Part shown: piece after piece, positions 37,926-46,390 of the stretch
Layout of the letters: each line of letters begins with the position of its first letter
Numbering within the stretch: position 1 is the stretch's first letter
Source: Eubacterium multiforme
GTDB lineage: Bacteria; Bacillota; Clostridia; Clostridiales; Clostridiaceae
NCBI RefSeq assembly: GCF_030813415.1
Contig: NZ_JAUSUF010000004.1
Coordinates: 124,001-188,000, forward strand
Reading direction: 5' to 3'
Length of the DNA stretch: 64,000 bases
Notes under the pieces: model-generated
The model's database searches: none
Told to the model about the DNA's origin: nothing
Seen by the model: only the letters and a program-made list of their open reading frames with translations
Program-made: the position numbers and the translations under genes

Positions 37926-39564
37926 ACTTATTCATTATTGAATTTGTTAGTGGTGGTATTACTTGTTTCTTTCTAGAAAGAACTCCTGGTAAAAATGCCA
38001 TTGAATCTTCTAATTTAATAGAGAAAGCATTTTCAACTATTTCTGGTTTCTTTCCAGCTACAAGTATTTGTGAACCTTCATTTAATATGTCAGTTAATAA
38101 TAACATAACCATATCAAATCCTGATTCTTCTGCCTTTTTATTCATGTATGTTAACATTTCTTCTTTTAAAGGCATAAATCCTTCAATATCCATTGTATTT
38201 ACTTGAGCAACACCAATTTTAGTATCTCCCATAGTAAATGGCTTGAAGTCTTGGTTGAATATTTGTTCAACTGTTTTTCCTTGTAAAGAAGTACCTGCTT
38301 TAAACATTTCTTTAGCAAACTCTTCTATATTTATTCCAGCTATTTCAGCAAGTTTATTGCAAAGGTATTTATCTTGTTCAGTGCAAGTTGGACTTCTGAA
38401 TAATAAAGTATCAGATATTATTGCACCGCATAAAAGTCCTGCAATTTCCTTTGATGGTCTTATTCCATTTTCAAAATAACATTTAGAAACTATTGAAGAA
38501 GTACTTCCAATTGGCTCATTTCTGAAGAAAATTGGATTGTTTGTTTGAATATCAGCAACTCTATGGTGGTCGATGATTTCAAGAACTTCAGCTTCCTCTA
38601 AACCTGGAACAGATTGTGCTCTTTCATTATGGTCAACTTGAATAACCTTTTTCTTAAAGTTTGAAATAAGATGATATCTTGAAATAGTTCCTATAACTTT
38701 TCCATCTGTATTTATTACAGGATAGCTTCTGTATCTGCTTTCAAGCATAGTTTCTTTAACATCTTCAACTAAATCTTCAGTAGAGAATGAAACTATATCA
38801 TCTTTAATCATAACGTATCTTACAGGGATACTTTGAATTATAAGTCTAGCTGCTGTAAATGAATCGTGAGGAGTTGAAATTACAGTAATTCCAGCCTTCT
38901 TTGCCTTTTCTAAAAGCTCTTCACTTAAAGTAGATGAACCTATTAAAATCATTAAAGAAATATTTTCATTAATAACTTCTTCTTGAATTTCTGGTCTATC
39001 TCCAACAATTACTATGTCACCTGCATCAATATGTTCTTTTAATGAATTTGGTTGCATAGCAGCAACACATATTTTACCAGGGAAAACTTTAACATCTTCA
39101 TTTATGTAGAAAGCCTTTGCTGATAATGTATCAATTATGTTGTCAATAGTTGCTTCACTTTTACTTAGAATTTTATTATCCCATATATCCATATAAGATG
39201 AAGTTAAATTTGAAACTGATAAAACTCCTAGAAGGTGATCATTTGCATCCCCTACTGGAATAGTTTTAACATTTTTGTCTCTCATTATATTCCAAGCCAT
39301 TTTTAAAGATATATCAGGTGATATTGGACTGATGTTATCTATTTTTAAATCTTCAACTTTTAATTTTACTGTCTCTAAAAACTCAGGTGCTTTAACATTA
39401 AAGTAGTCTAAGATAAATTGAGTTTCACGACTAACGTTTCCTAATCTAACTGGTACAGCTGGTATTTCTCCTATTTTGTTCTTTAATGCAGCATATGAAA
39501 TAGCAGCACAGATTGAATCTGAATCAGGATTTCTGTGACCAGTAACATATATTACGTTCTTCAA
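37924..39564 (-). CDS. ppaC: Manganese-dependent inorganic pyrophosphatase with CBS and DRTGG domains
   Basis: Family II (DHH) pyrophosphatase: hydrolyses PPi to pull biosynthesis forward. The 546-residue chain has the split DHH domain starting VTGHRNPDSDSICAAI. A regulatory insert of about 240 residues follows (CBS1, a DRTGG domain, CBS2: TIPVGDANDHLLGVLS, ISTPHDSFTAARLI and YPVINTDGKVIGTISR). The catalytic domain then resumes with IIDHHRV, RNEPIGSTSSIV and GAIISDTLLF. The C-terminal substrate domain ends GVLSRKKQVIP. The regulatory unit of the C. perfringens enzyme has been crystallised with AMP and diadenosine tetraphosphate, which inhibit and activate respectively. The start is TTG at 39564 behind AAGGAGG. 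Confidence 0.96.
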   Translation of the reverse strand: MKNVIYVTGHRNPDSDSICAAISYAALKNKIGEIPAVPVRLGNVSRETQFILDYFNVKAPEFLETVKLKVEDLKIDNISPISPDISLKMAWNIMRDKNVKTIPVGDANDHLLGVLSVSNLTSSYMDIWDNKILSKSEATIDNIIDTLSAKAFYINEDVKVFPGKICVAAMQPNSLKEHIDAGDIVIVGDRPEIQEEVINENISLMILIGSSTLSEELLEKAKKAGITVISTPHDSFTAARLIIQSIPVRYVMIKDDIVSFSTEDLVEDVKETMLESRYRSYPVINTDGKVIGTISRYHLISNFKKKVIQVDHNERAQSVPGLEEAEVLEIIDHHRVADIQTNNPIFFRNEPIGSTSSIVSKCYFENGIRPSKEIAGLLCGAIISDTLLFRSPTCTEQDKYLCNKLAEIAGINIEEFAKEMFKAGTSLQGKTVEQIFNQDFKPFTMGDTKIGVAQVNTMDIEGFMPLKEEMLTYMNKKAEESGFDMVMLLLTDILNEGSQILVAGKKPEIVENAFSIKLEDSMAFLPGVLSRKKQVIPPLTNSIMNK

Positions 39565-39601
39565 ATATATTACCTCCTTATATATATAAAATCATAGTAT
39601 A

Positions 39602-39630
39602 ATTGTAAGTCCTAAATAAAAAAATGTAAA
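39602..39630 (-). promoter_or_regulatory. Candidate ppaC promoter
   Basis: On the minus strand TTTACA (complement of 39625-39630), 17-bp spacer, TACAAT (complement of 39602-39607). The -35 box touches the palindromes at 39628-39663. Confidence 0.4.
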
Positions 39631-39663
39631 GTTAACTTTAAACAAAACTTTTCATAAGTTAAC
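39628..39663. promoter_or_regulatory. Paired GTTAAC palindromes between ppaC and the Ca2+ ATPase
   Basis: TAAAGTTAACTTTA (39628-39641) is a perfect 14-bp palindrome. GTTAACTT (39631-39638) and AAGTTAAC (39656-39663) also form an inverted repeat spaced by 17 bp. They lie in the 149-bp divergent promoter region and are operator-like. Confidence 0.4.
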
Positions 39664-39713
39664 AACTTTTAAATATATATATATAAGAACGTTTAAAAAG
39701 GAGGGATTGTTAA

Positions 39714-42269
39714 GTGATAAAAGAACAAAGTATGCTTCCAGGTCTTACAACTAAAGAAGCAGAAAAAAGGATGAAAAGTTTTGGATTAAATGAACTTGAA
39801 CATAAAGGTAAATCATCTCCAATTAAAATTTTTCTATCTCAATTTAATGACTTTATGGTTTGGGTGTTAATAGGTGCAACTATAATATCAGGAATTATGG
39901 GTGATACAGCTGATGCAATAACCATACTTATTATAGTTATAGTAAATGCATTTTTAGGATTTTTTCAAGAATTTAAAACAGAAAAATCATTAGAAGCTTT
40001 AAAAGATATGGCAGCACCAACTTGTAAAGTTTATAGAGATGGAAGAATTAAAGTTATAAATTCTAAATATTTAACAATTGGAGATATTGTTATATTAGAA
40101 TCTGGAGATAGAATACCAGCTGATGGGGAATTTTTAGAAGCCTCTGGAATTGTTGTTGATGAATCTCTTTTAACAGGTGAGTCAGTTGGAGTAAACAAAG
40201 ATTGTAATAAAGGTAATAACTTAGGATTTATGGGGACAAATATTTTAAAGGGTAAAGGACTTTTTAAAGTAATAGAAATTGGAATGAAAACAGAAATGGG
40301 TAAGATTGCAAATCTTCTTCAAAATATTGAAGATGAAAAGTCTCCTTTAAAGGAAAAATTAGATTCTCTTGGAAAGATATTAGTAGTGCTTTGTATAATA
40401 ATATGTATTATAGTAACAGCTTTTGGAATCATTAGAGGCAATGAAATTGGAGAAATGTTTATGCTTGGAGTTTCCTTAGCAGTTGCTGCTATTCCAGAAG
40501 GTTTAGCTGCAATAGTAACAGTGGCACTAGCCCTTGGAGTTTCTAAAATGTTAAAGAGAAATGCTTTAGTTAGAAAACTTCCAGCTGTTGAAACTTTAGG
40601 ATGCACTTCTGTAATTTGCTCTGATAAAACAGGAACATTAACACAAAACAAAATGACAGTTAAAGAAATATATTTAAATGGGAAAATAATTGAAATACAA
40701 AAGGAAGATATAAATAAAATAAAAGGAATAGAAAAGCTAAAAAGTGCTTTAGTTCATTGTAATGATTGTCAAATAGATAAGAAGGTAAAAAAATTAGATA
40801 AAGCCTTATATGGGGATCCAACTGAAACTGCATTAGTTAGAATGTTTTTTAATAATGTAAATGATGCAAAGGAATTTAGTAATAAAGTAGAGAGAATATT
40901 TGATATACCTTTTGATTCTACAAGAAAGATGATGTCAGTAATAGTTAAAGAAAATGGAAATGAAGTATGTTATATAAAGGGAGCACCAGAAAAAATATTA
41001 GAAAAAAGTAATTATATATATGAAGATGGAGCTTTAAAGCCTTTAACATTTCAAAAGAAAAAACTAATAGGTAATGCCTTAGAAGCTATGTCTTCTAGAG
41101 CCTTAAGATGTATTGGTGCAGCCTATAAAGTTGAGAACTTAGTTAAAAGTGAAAACTTAGAAAATGATTTAATATTTATAGGATTTGCAGGAAGCATAGA
41201 CCCTCCAAGGAAGGAAGCTAGAGATGCTGTACTTAAATGTAAACTTGCTGGAATTAAACCTGTAATGATTACAGGAGATCATAAAAATACTGCACTTTCT
41301 ATAGCTAAATCTTTAAACATATGTAAAAGTGAAGATCAAGTTTTAACTGGAAAAGAAATAGAAGATATGACAGATAAAGAACTTTATAAAAAAGTAGATA
41401 ATATTAGAGTATTTGCAAGGGTTTCACCTAACCATAAATTAAGAATTGTAAAAGCTTTTAAAGCAAAGGATAATATTGTTGCAATGACAGGAGATGGAGT
41501 AAATGATGCACCTGCAATTAAAGAAGCTGATATTGGGATATCAATGGGGCTTTCAGGAACAGATGTAACAAAGGAAGCATCAGCTATGATTCTTATGGAT
41601 GATAACTTTAGCACAATTGTAGCAGCAGTAGAAGAGGGAAGGGTAATTTATGATAATATTAGAAAGTTTATAAGATATCTTTTATCCTGTAATTTAGGAG
41701 AAGTGCTAACAATGTTTTTAGCAACATTATTTACAATGCCAAATCCGCTTATTCCAATACAAATTTTATTTGTAAATTTAGTAACTGATGGACTTCCAGC
41801 AATAGCCCTTGGAGTTGATCCTCCAGATAGTGACATTATGAGACAGCAACCGAGAGAAAAAAAGGAAGGAATATTTGCAAGGGGACTTACTGAAAAGATA
41901 TTAATAAGAGGTTCTTTAATAGGTATATGTACTCTTCTTGCCTTTATGTCAGGTAGATATTATGGAATGGATCTTAAAACTTGTAGAACAATAGCTCTTG
42001 CAACTCTTATAATGTCTCAATTATTTCATGTTTTTGAATGCAGATCAGAAAGACATTCAATATTTGAAATAAAGTTATTTACTAATCCTTATTTAGTTAT
42101 GGCTGTAGGATTGTCTATAGCTATGCTTATTTCAATATTATACATTCCATTTTTAAGTGGAATATTTCATACAGTTCCATTAATGCTTAAACATTGGGCA
42201 TTAGTTCTTTTCTTCTCAGGAGTAATAGCTTTTATAAATAGTGTTTATTTATTTATAAAGTCAAAATAA
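39714..42269 (+). CDS. Calcium-transporting P-type ATPase (PMR1/SERCA type)
   Basis: Membrane ATPase of 851 residues that would export Ca2+. Cation N-terminal domain begins LPGLTTKEAEKRM. Actuator domain has LLTGES, the phosphorylation motif is CSDKTGTLTQN and the nucleotide domain has KGAPEKI. The hinge is MTGDGVNDAPAIKEADIGISMG. Ion-site motifs are AAIPEGLAAIV in M4 and NLVTDGLPAIALGVDPPD in M6, the pattern of Ca2+ pumps rather than Na/K or Mg pumps. Ten membrane helices are expected. The start is GTG at 39714, nine bases after AAGGAGGG. It is divergent from ppaC. Confidence 0.93.
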   Translation: MIKEQSMLPGLTTKEAEKRMKSFGLNELEHKGKSSPIKIFLSQFNDFMVWVLIGATIISGIMGDTADAITILIIVIVNAFLGFFQEFKTEKSLEALKDMAAPTCKVYRDGRIKVINSKYLTIGDIVILESGDRIPADGEFLEASGIVVDESLLTGESVGVNKDCNKGNNLGFMGTNILKGKGLFKVIEIGMKTEMGKIANLLQNIEDEKSPLKEKLDSLGKILVVLCIIICIIVTAFGIIRGNEIGEMFMLGVSLAVAAIPEGLAAIVTVALALGVSKMLKRNALVRKLPAVETLGCTSVICSDKTGTLTQNKMTVKEIYLNGKIIEIQKEDINKIKGIEKLKSALVHCNDCQIDKKVKKLDKALYGDPTETALVRMFFNNVNDAKEFSNKVERIFDIPFDSTRKMMSVIVKENGNEVCYIKGAPEKILEKSNYIYEDGALKPLTFQKKKLIGNALEAMSSRALRCIGAAYKVENLVKSENLENDLIFIGFAGSIDPPRKEARDAVLKCKLAGIKPVMITGDHKNTALSIAKSLNICKSEDQVLTGKEIEDMTDKELYKKVDNIRVFARVSPNHKLRIVKAFKAKDNIVAMTGDGVNDAPAIKEADIGISMGLSGTDVTKEASAMILMDDNFSTIVAAVEEGRVIYDNIRKFIRYLLSCNLGEVLTMFLATLFTMPNPLIPIQILFVNLVTDGLPAIALGVDPPDSDIMRQQPREKKEGIFARGLTEKILIRGSLIGICTLLAFMSGRYYGMDLKTCRTIALATLIMSQLFHVFECRSERHSIFEIKLFTNPYLVMAVGLSIAMLISILYIPFLSGIFHTVPLMLKHWALVLFFSGVIAFINSVYLFIKSK

Positions 42270-42348
42270 AAATATTTATTTTAAGTACACTCCACAGACT
42301 ATATAAATTTATGATAATATATAGTAAAAAATAAAAGAGGTGATACTT

Positions 42349-42639
42349 ATGATTAAACATATAGTTATGTGGAATTTAAAAGAGGAAAACAAATTAGAAA
42401 ATGCAAAGAAATTAAAGGCATCATTAGAAGGTTTAAAAGAAGAAATAAATGAAATAAAAGAAATAGAAGTTGGGATAAATATAAATAATAGTGATGCAAG
42501 TATGGATGTAATATTGTATTCAGTATTTAATACTTTAGAAGATTTAGATATTTATCAAAATCATCCAAAACATTTAAAGGTTAAAGAATTTGTTAAAAAT
42601 ATTTCTACAGATAGAAAAGTTGTTGATTTTGAAGCATAA
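42349..42639 (+). CDS. Dabb (stress-responsive alpha/beta barrel) family protein
   Basis: A 96-residue ferredoxin-like dimeric barrel. Opening IKHIVMWNLKEE and the segment SMDVILYSVFNTLEDLDIYQNHPKHLKVKEF (key residues His and Tyr) are typical of Dabb proteins. Members include stress-induced plant proteins and small cyclases or monooxygenase-like enzymes. No specific activity can be assigned. AAGAGGTGA precedes the ATG. It is monocistronic, with a shared terminator after it. Confidence 0.88.
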   Translation: MIKHIVMWNLKEENKLENAKKLKASLEGLKEEINEIKEIEVGININNSDASMDVILYSVFNTLEDLDIYQNHPKHLKVKEFVKNISTDRKVVDFEA

Positions 42640-42641
42640 AT

Positions 42642-42676
42642 AATAAAAGCTACGTTTTTAAAACGTAGCTTTTATT
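42642..42676. terminator. Bidirectional terminator
   Basis: Perfect repeat AATAAAAGCTACGTTT with its complement, 3-nt loop, serving converging genes. It reaches the last codon of the minus-strand gene. Confidence 0.88.
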
Positions 42677-43094
42677 ACATTTGTCTTTGTCTCATTCTTG
42701 AAGCTGTTTGTCTAGCTTTTTTTATTTGAGAGTGATCTATTGGAACTAAATCTTTCTTTGTAGTTAAGTTAAGAATATTTTGGATTTGGATTACTTCTGA
42801 ATCCTTCTTTCCTTTAATACCTTTAAGACCCATTATCATAACTTTATGACCTTTATTTAATTGTATAAAGTCAGGAGTTTTAAACCATCTATTTTTCTTA
42901 TATCTACATTTAATAGCACCTCTACCAGCATCTGGTTTAAGTATTATGTCAACTATTAATTTATGAAAAATTATATAATTCTTTTCTTCAGTTTTAACTG
43001 AAATAACAGTACCTGCAGCACTTGTTATTCTATCACCATATTTTTCAAAGTAAGAGTCTCTAAAATATTTATCAAATTTATCTCTAAAGCCCAT
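42675..43094 (-). CDS. Uncharacterised basic protein
   Basis: A 139-residue protein that I do not recognise. It opens MGFRDKFDKYFRDSYFEKYGDRITSAAG, continues with beta-rich segments (GTVISVKTEEKNYIIFHKLIVDIILKP split by short turns, GHKVMIMGLKGIKG) and ends in an Arg/Gln-rich tail KARQTASRMRQRQM. The beta pattern followed by a basic tail could suit an OB-like nucleic-acid or ribosome-associated protein, which is speculation. No membrane segment or signal peptide. AAAGGAGAT precedes the ATG at 43094. It is divergent from the DUF4003 gene. The 301-bp gap between them is AT-rich with one small hairpin (43269-43286) and nothing else I can name. Confidence 0.75.
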   Translation of the reverse strand: MGFRDKFDKYFRDSYFEKYGDRITSAAGTVISVKTEEKNYIIFHKLIVDIILKPDAGRGAIKCRYKKNRWFKTPDFIQLNKGHKVMIMGLKGIKGKKDSEVIQIQNILNLTTKKDLVPIDHSQIKKARQTASRMRQRQM

Positions 43095-43395
43095 AAACAA
43101 ATCTCCTTTTTCTTATATATAAGTCCGTTTTTACGGATAAATCCATTATAACAAATAATATTATAACATAAATAAAAAATTAGTAAAATATGAAATTGCC
43201 AGAACATAAGTATTATTAAGTTATAGAGAGCTATTTTAATATAAATTTTTATAATGTTATAATATTTTGTTAGTCATAAGACTGACATAAATTAATAGTA
43301 TAATTAAAATATGAAGATTTTTGTAATTAATATTTAAATGTTTAAATAAAAAAATGAGTTATAATATAATTAGAAAATTTTAAGGGGGAAAACGA

Positions 43396-44367
43396 ATGAA
43401 TAGCCTATTGTATGGAATTACTAGCAATGTAATAGAAAATTATAAACTAGTAAAAAATAACTTAAGGTTTGATGGGGAATACATAAATCATTTTGCTTCA
43501 TTAGTATTTGCAGAAGATGATGAGCATATTAATATAGAAAAAATTAAAGATATTAGAAAGTATATAAAATTAAACACTAATAAAATGTCAGGTTTTAGAG
43601 GAGATATTTTATATATGGTATCTATTCTAATTAGCAAAGAAAAGGATTATACTGATTTTTCAGATAGATTAATTGAAATAAATGAAATATTAAAGGACAA
43701 TGGTTTTAAAGATGGAGCCTTTTTAGTACTTTCATCTTATGCTTTAACTAAGCATGTAAAAAAAGGTGAAATGGATAATATATTAAATGATATGAAAATA
43801 ATATATAAATCATTAAAATTTGAATATAATGAATTTACAGATGAAGAGGATTACTTAATTTGTACCCTTCTTGCTATAAAAAATAGTAAATCAAAAAAAG
43901 AAATAAGAGATATTAATAAGTTTATAAAGAGTATGTTTAATTATCTTTCAGATTTAGATCATTATTCTAAAAATGATTTACAAGGGGTAGCTAGTACACT
44001 TCTTTTAAATAATAGTGCATCAGCACCTTATGAGATAAAGGAACTTATTACAAACTTTGATAAAAATGATATGAAAATTGGAGATGAGGTTCTTCCTTTA
44101 ATTGGTGGAGTTGCTAGGGAAGAAAATATATTTGAATATATAAAAAAGGTTAAAGAAGTAGAAAGATTCCTTTGTGAAGAAGAGGGTGAGTATACTTTTT
44201 ATATGGATAAAACCTTTAGAACTTTAATTGCTATAGTTATAGTAGAAATTTATGAAAGGGATAATAGCTCTTTCTCAAATGAGTACTTAGAAGAACTTTT
44301 ATGTTTTGCTATATATTCCTTTATTGTTAGCAAAAAACAAGGACTTTTTGAGGAGGTATTAGCTTAA
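43396..44367 (+). CDS. DUF4003 family protein
   Basis: A 323-residue all-helical protein that matches the DUF4003 pattern (early MNSLLYGITSNVIENYKLV, MSGFRGDILYMVSILIS, FKDGAFLVLSSYAL, DHYSKNDLQGVASTLLLN). The function of this Firmicutes family is unknown. There is no membrane segment. AAGGGGG precedes the ATG. Its stop (44365-44367) lies 10 bp before the dinB start. The only strong ribosome binding site for dinB lies inside the end of this gene, so the two are coupled. Confidence 0.8.
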   Translation: MNSLLYGITSNVIENYKLVKNNLRFDGEYINHFASLVFAEDDEHINIEKIKDIRKYIKLNTNKMSGFRGDILYMVSILISKEKDYTDFSDRLIEINEILKDNGFKDGAFLVLSSYALTKHVKKGEMDNILNDMKIIYKSLKFEYNEFTDEEDYLICTLLAIKNSKSKKEIRDINKFIKSMFNYLSDLDHYSKNDLQGVASTLLLNNSASAPYEIKELITNFDKNDMKIGDEVLPLIGGVAREENIFEYIKKVKEVERFLCEEEGEYTFYMDKTFRTLIAIVIVEIYERDNSSFSNEYLEELLCFAIYSFIVSKKQGLFEEVLA

Positions 44368-44377
44368 AATAAATTTA

Positions 44378-45427
44378 ATGGAAAAAATAATTTTACATGT
44401 TGATATGGATGCTTTTTTTGCATCTGTAGAACAAATGGATAATAAAAATTTAAAAGGAAAACCTGTTGTAGTAGGTGGAGTAAGTGAAAGAGGTGTAGTA
44501 TCAACTTGTTCTTATGAAGCTAGAAAATATGGTATACACTCAGCAATGCCTGTATTTATTGCAAGGCAAAAATGTCCTAATGCCATATTTGTTAAAGTAA
44601 GACATTTTCGTTATAGAGAAATATCTAATAGGATATTTGAAATATTTAAAGAAGTAACACCTTTAGTAGAACCTTTATCTATTGATGAAGCTTATTTAGA
44701 TTTATCAGAGGGAAATATAAAGGATGGGAAAAAGGCAGCCTATTACATAAAGAAAAGGGTTTTTAAAGAGTTTGGTTTAACCTTATCAATTGGGATATCT
44801 TATAATAAATTTTTGGCAAAGCTTGCATCAGATTGGAATAAGCCAAATGGAATAATGATAATAAATAAAGACATGATTCCAGAAATATTATTTCCTCTAT
44901 CTATATCAAAAATATATGGACTTGGAGATAAATCTGTAAAGAAGTTAAATAATATGGGCTTTTTTACTGTAGAGGATATTTATCCACTATCTAAAGAATT
45001 TTTTTATGAATATTTAGGGAAGCAAGGACTTGAAGTTTATGAAAGAATAAGAGGAATAGATAAAAGGGAAGTTACTATTTTAAGAGATAGGAAATCTATA
45101 GGTAAAGAGAGAACTCTTAAAAGGGATACAAGGGATAAGGATGAGCTTTTAGATTATTTAGAGGATTTTTCAAAGAGTATAGCTAGTCTTTTAAAGGATA
45201 AAGAAAAAACTGCAAGGACAGTAACATTAAAATATAAAACAAGTTCCTTTGAAAACCATACTAGAAGTAGAACTTTAAATGATTATATAAGAGAATGGGA
45301 AGATATATTTAAAATTGCAAAGGAAATTTTAATGGAAGAAAACTTTAATGAAGATATAAGACTTATAGGGCTAAGTGTATCTTCTTTTAAAGAAAAAATA
45401 AAAGAAGAACAGATATCATTATTTTAG
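44378..45427 (+). CDS. dinB: DNA polymerase IV (Y-family translesion polymerase)
   Basis: Low-fidelity polymerase for bypass of damaged bases. At 349 residues it is of standard size. Catalytic motifs are HVDMDAFFASVEQ at 7-19, CSYEARKYGIHSAMP and SIDEAYLDLS. The thumb HhH region GLGDKSVKKLNNMG and the little finger follow. The C-terminus ends KEEQISLF, a clamp-binding motif (QISLF). AGGAGG at 44351-44356 is 21 nt before the ATG and the previous stop lies in between, so translation probably depends on coupling with the DUF4003 gene. No LexA site is visible nearby. Confidence 0.93.
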   Translation: MEKIILHVDMDAFFASVEQMDNKNLKGKPVVVGGVSERGVVSTCSYEARKYGIHSAMPVFIARQKCPNAIFVKVRHFRYREISNRIFEIFKEVTPLVEPLSIDEAYLDLSEGNIKDGKKAAYYIKKRVFKEFGLTLSIGISYNKFLAKLASDWNKPNGIMIINKDMIPEILFPLSISKIYGLGDKSVKKLNNMGFFTVEDIYPLSKEFFYEYLGKQGLEVYERIRGIDKREVTILRDRKSIGKERTLKRDTRDKDELLDYLEDFSKSIASLLKDKEKTARTVTLKYKTSSFENHTRSRTLNDYIREWEDIFKIAKEILMEENFNEDIRLIGLSVSSFKEKIKEEQISLF

Positions 45428-45454
45428 ATTGTTTTTTACAAAAAATAATAATGT

Positions 45455-45484
45455 TTGACAATAAATAAGAAATAGTTCTATAAT
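45455..45484 (+). promoter_or_regulatory. Sigma-A promoter of deoC
   Basis: Perfect TTGACA (45455-45460) and perfect TATAAT (45479-45484) with an 18-bp spacer, 35 bp before the start codon. It is the best promoter match in the window. Confidence 0.8.
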
Positions 45485-45519
45485 CACCTTACAGAGTTTT
45501 ATGTAAAGGAGTGCAAAAA

Positions 45520-46194
45520 ATGAATAAAAATGAATTAGCAAGAATGATTGATCACACTATTTTAAAGCCAGAGGCAACAGGTGAAAGCGTTAAAAAATTA
45601 TGTGAGGAAGCATTACAATATAAATTTGCATCAGTATGTATAAATCCTACAAGAGTTAAGGAAGCTTATGAAATATTAAAGGGTAGTGAAGTTAAAGTTT
45701 GTACTGTTATAGGATTCCCTTTAGGAGCTACAACTACAAATACAAAGGTGTTTGAAACTAAGGATGCAATAGAAAATGGTGCAACTGAAGTTGATATGGT
45801 TATAAATGTTGGAAGACTTAAAGATAAAGATTATGATTTTGTAAAAGAAGATATAAAGTCAGTTGTAGAAGCTGCAAAAGGAAAAGCATTAACAAAGGTT
45901 ATTATAGAAACTTGTTTATTAACAGATGATGAAAAGGTAATAGCATGTAAATTAGCTAAGGAAGCTGGAGCAGATTTTGTTAAAACTTCAACTGGTTTCT
46001 CAACAGGTGGAGCAACAAAGGAAGATATAAAACTTATGAGAGAAACTGTTGGTCCAGACCTTGGAGTTAAAGCATCAGGTGGAATTAGATCATTAAAAGA
46101 TGCTGAAGATATGATAGAAAATGGCGCTACAAGAATTGGAGCATCAGCATCAATTGCAATATGCGAAGGTAAAACATCAAATAGCAATTATTAA
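45520..46194 (+). CDS. deoC: Deoxyribose-phosphate aldolase
   Basis: Cleaves 2-deoxyribose-5-phosphate to acetaldehyde and glyceraldehyde-3-phosphate in deoxynucleoside catabolism. The 224-residue class I aldolase shows [12 protein letters not shown] at the start, [26 protein letters not shown], the Schiff-base lysine in [14 protein letters not shown] and [20 protein letters not shown] lies nine bases before the ATG at 45520; a GTG at 45511 overlaps it. It is monocistronic: strong promoter, strong terminator, no other deo genes nearby. Confidence 0.96.
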   Translation: MNKNELARMIDHTILKPEATGESVKKLCEEALQYKFASVCINPTRVKEAYEILKGSEVKVCTVIGFPLGATTTNTKVFETKDAIENGATEVDMVINVGRLKDKDYDFVKEDIKSVVEAAKGKALTKVIIETCLLTDDEKVIACKLAKEAGADFVKTSTGFSTGGATKEDIKLMRETVGPDLGVKASGGIRSLKDAEDMIENGATRIGASASIAICEGKTSNSNY

Positions 46195-46204
46195 TTTTAA
46201 ATTT

Positions 46205-46247
46205 AAAAAAATTCCTAAGGATTTAAATATCTTTAGGAATTTTTTTG
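46205..46247 (+). terminator. Intrinsic terminator after deoC
   Basis: AAAAATTCCTAAGGAT pairs with ATATCTTTAGGAATTTTT (minor mismatches), loop TTAA, ending in seven T residues. Confidence 0.9.
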
Positions 46248-46338
46248 TATTTAAAATAAAATTATTTATATTAAATTTAAAAATCCATATCTAAAATAGA
46301 ATAAATAGAATATTAATATAATATATAACCATAAAACT

Positions 46339-46390
46339 AGGAGGAATTAACTAAATTTATTTTAAATAAATTTAGAAAGTGCATTATATG
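46339..46390 (+). promoter_or_regulatory. Shine-Dalgarno separated from start codon by a perfect hairpin
   Basis: AGGAGG is at 46339-46344. Then AATTAA, a 25-nt perfect palindrome (CTAAATTTATTT at 46351-46362, one T, complement at 46364-46375), AAA and GTG at 46379; an in-frame ATG follows at 46388. Unfolded, the spacing to the GTG is 34 nt and unusable. With the hairpin folded out it is 9 nt. No other ribosome binding site lies before this gene. Confidence 0.6.

Noticed and set aside
37871-38479. Plus-strand frames opposite ppaC
   Set aside because: They overlap the terminator and the confident CBS-PPase gene and resemble no protein family.
40319-41836. Minus-strand frames opposite the Ca2+ ATPase
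   Set aside because: Ser/Ile/Ala-rich reverse shadows of conserved P-type ATPase motifs.
43025-43207. 60-residue minus frame overlapping the unknown basic protein gene
   Set aside because: Different frame, hydrophobic Tyr/Ile-rich composition, no ribosome binding site; the overlapping gene has AAAGGAGAT and a plausible protein.
43261-43290. Hairpin GTTAGTC-ATAA-GACTGAC as a regulatory RNA
   Set aside because: Only a 7-bp stem with one wobble in an AT-rich gap, no U-run and no promoter in register; not enough to call.
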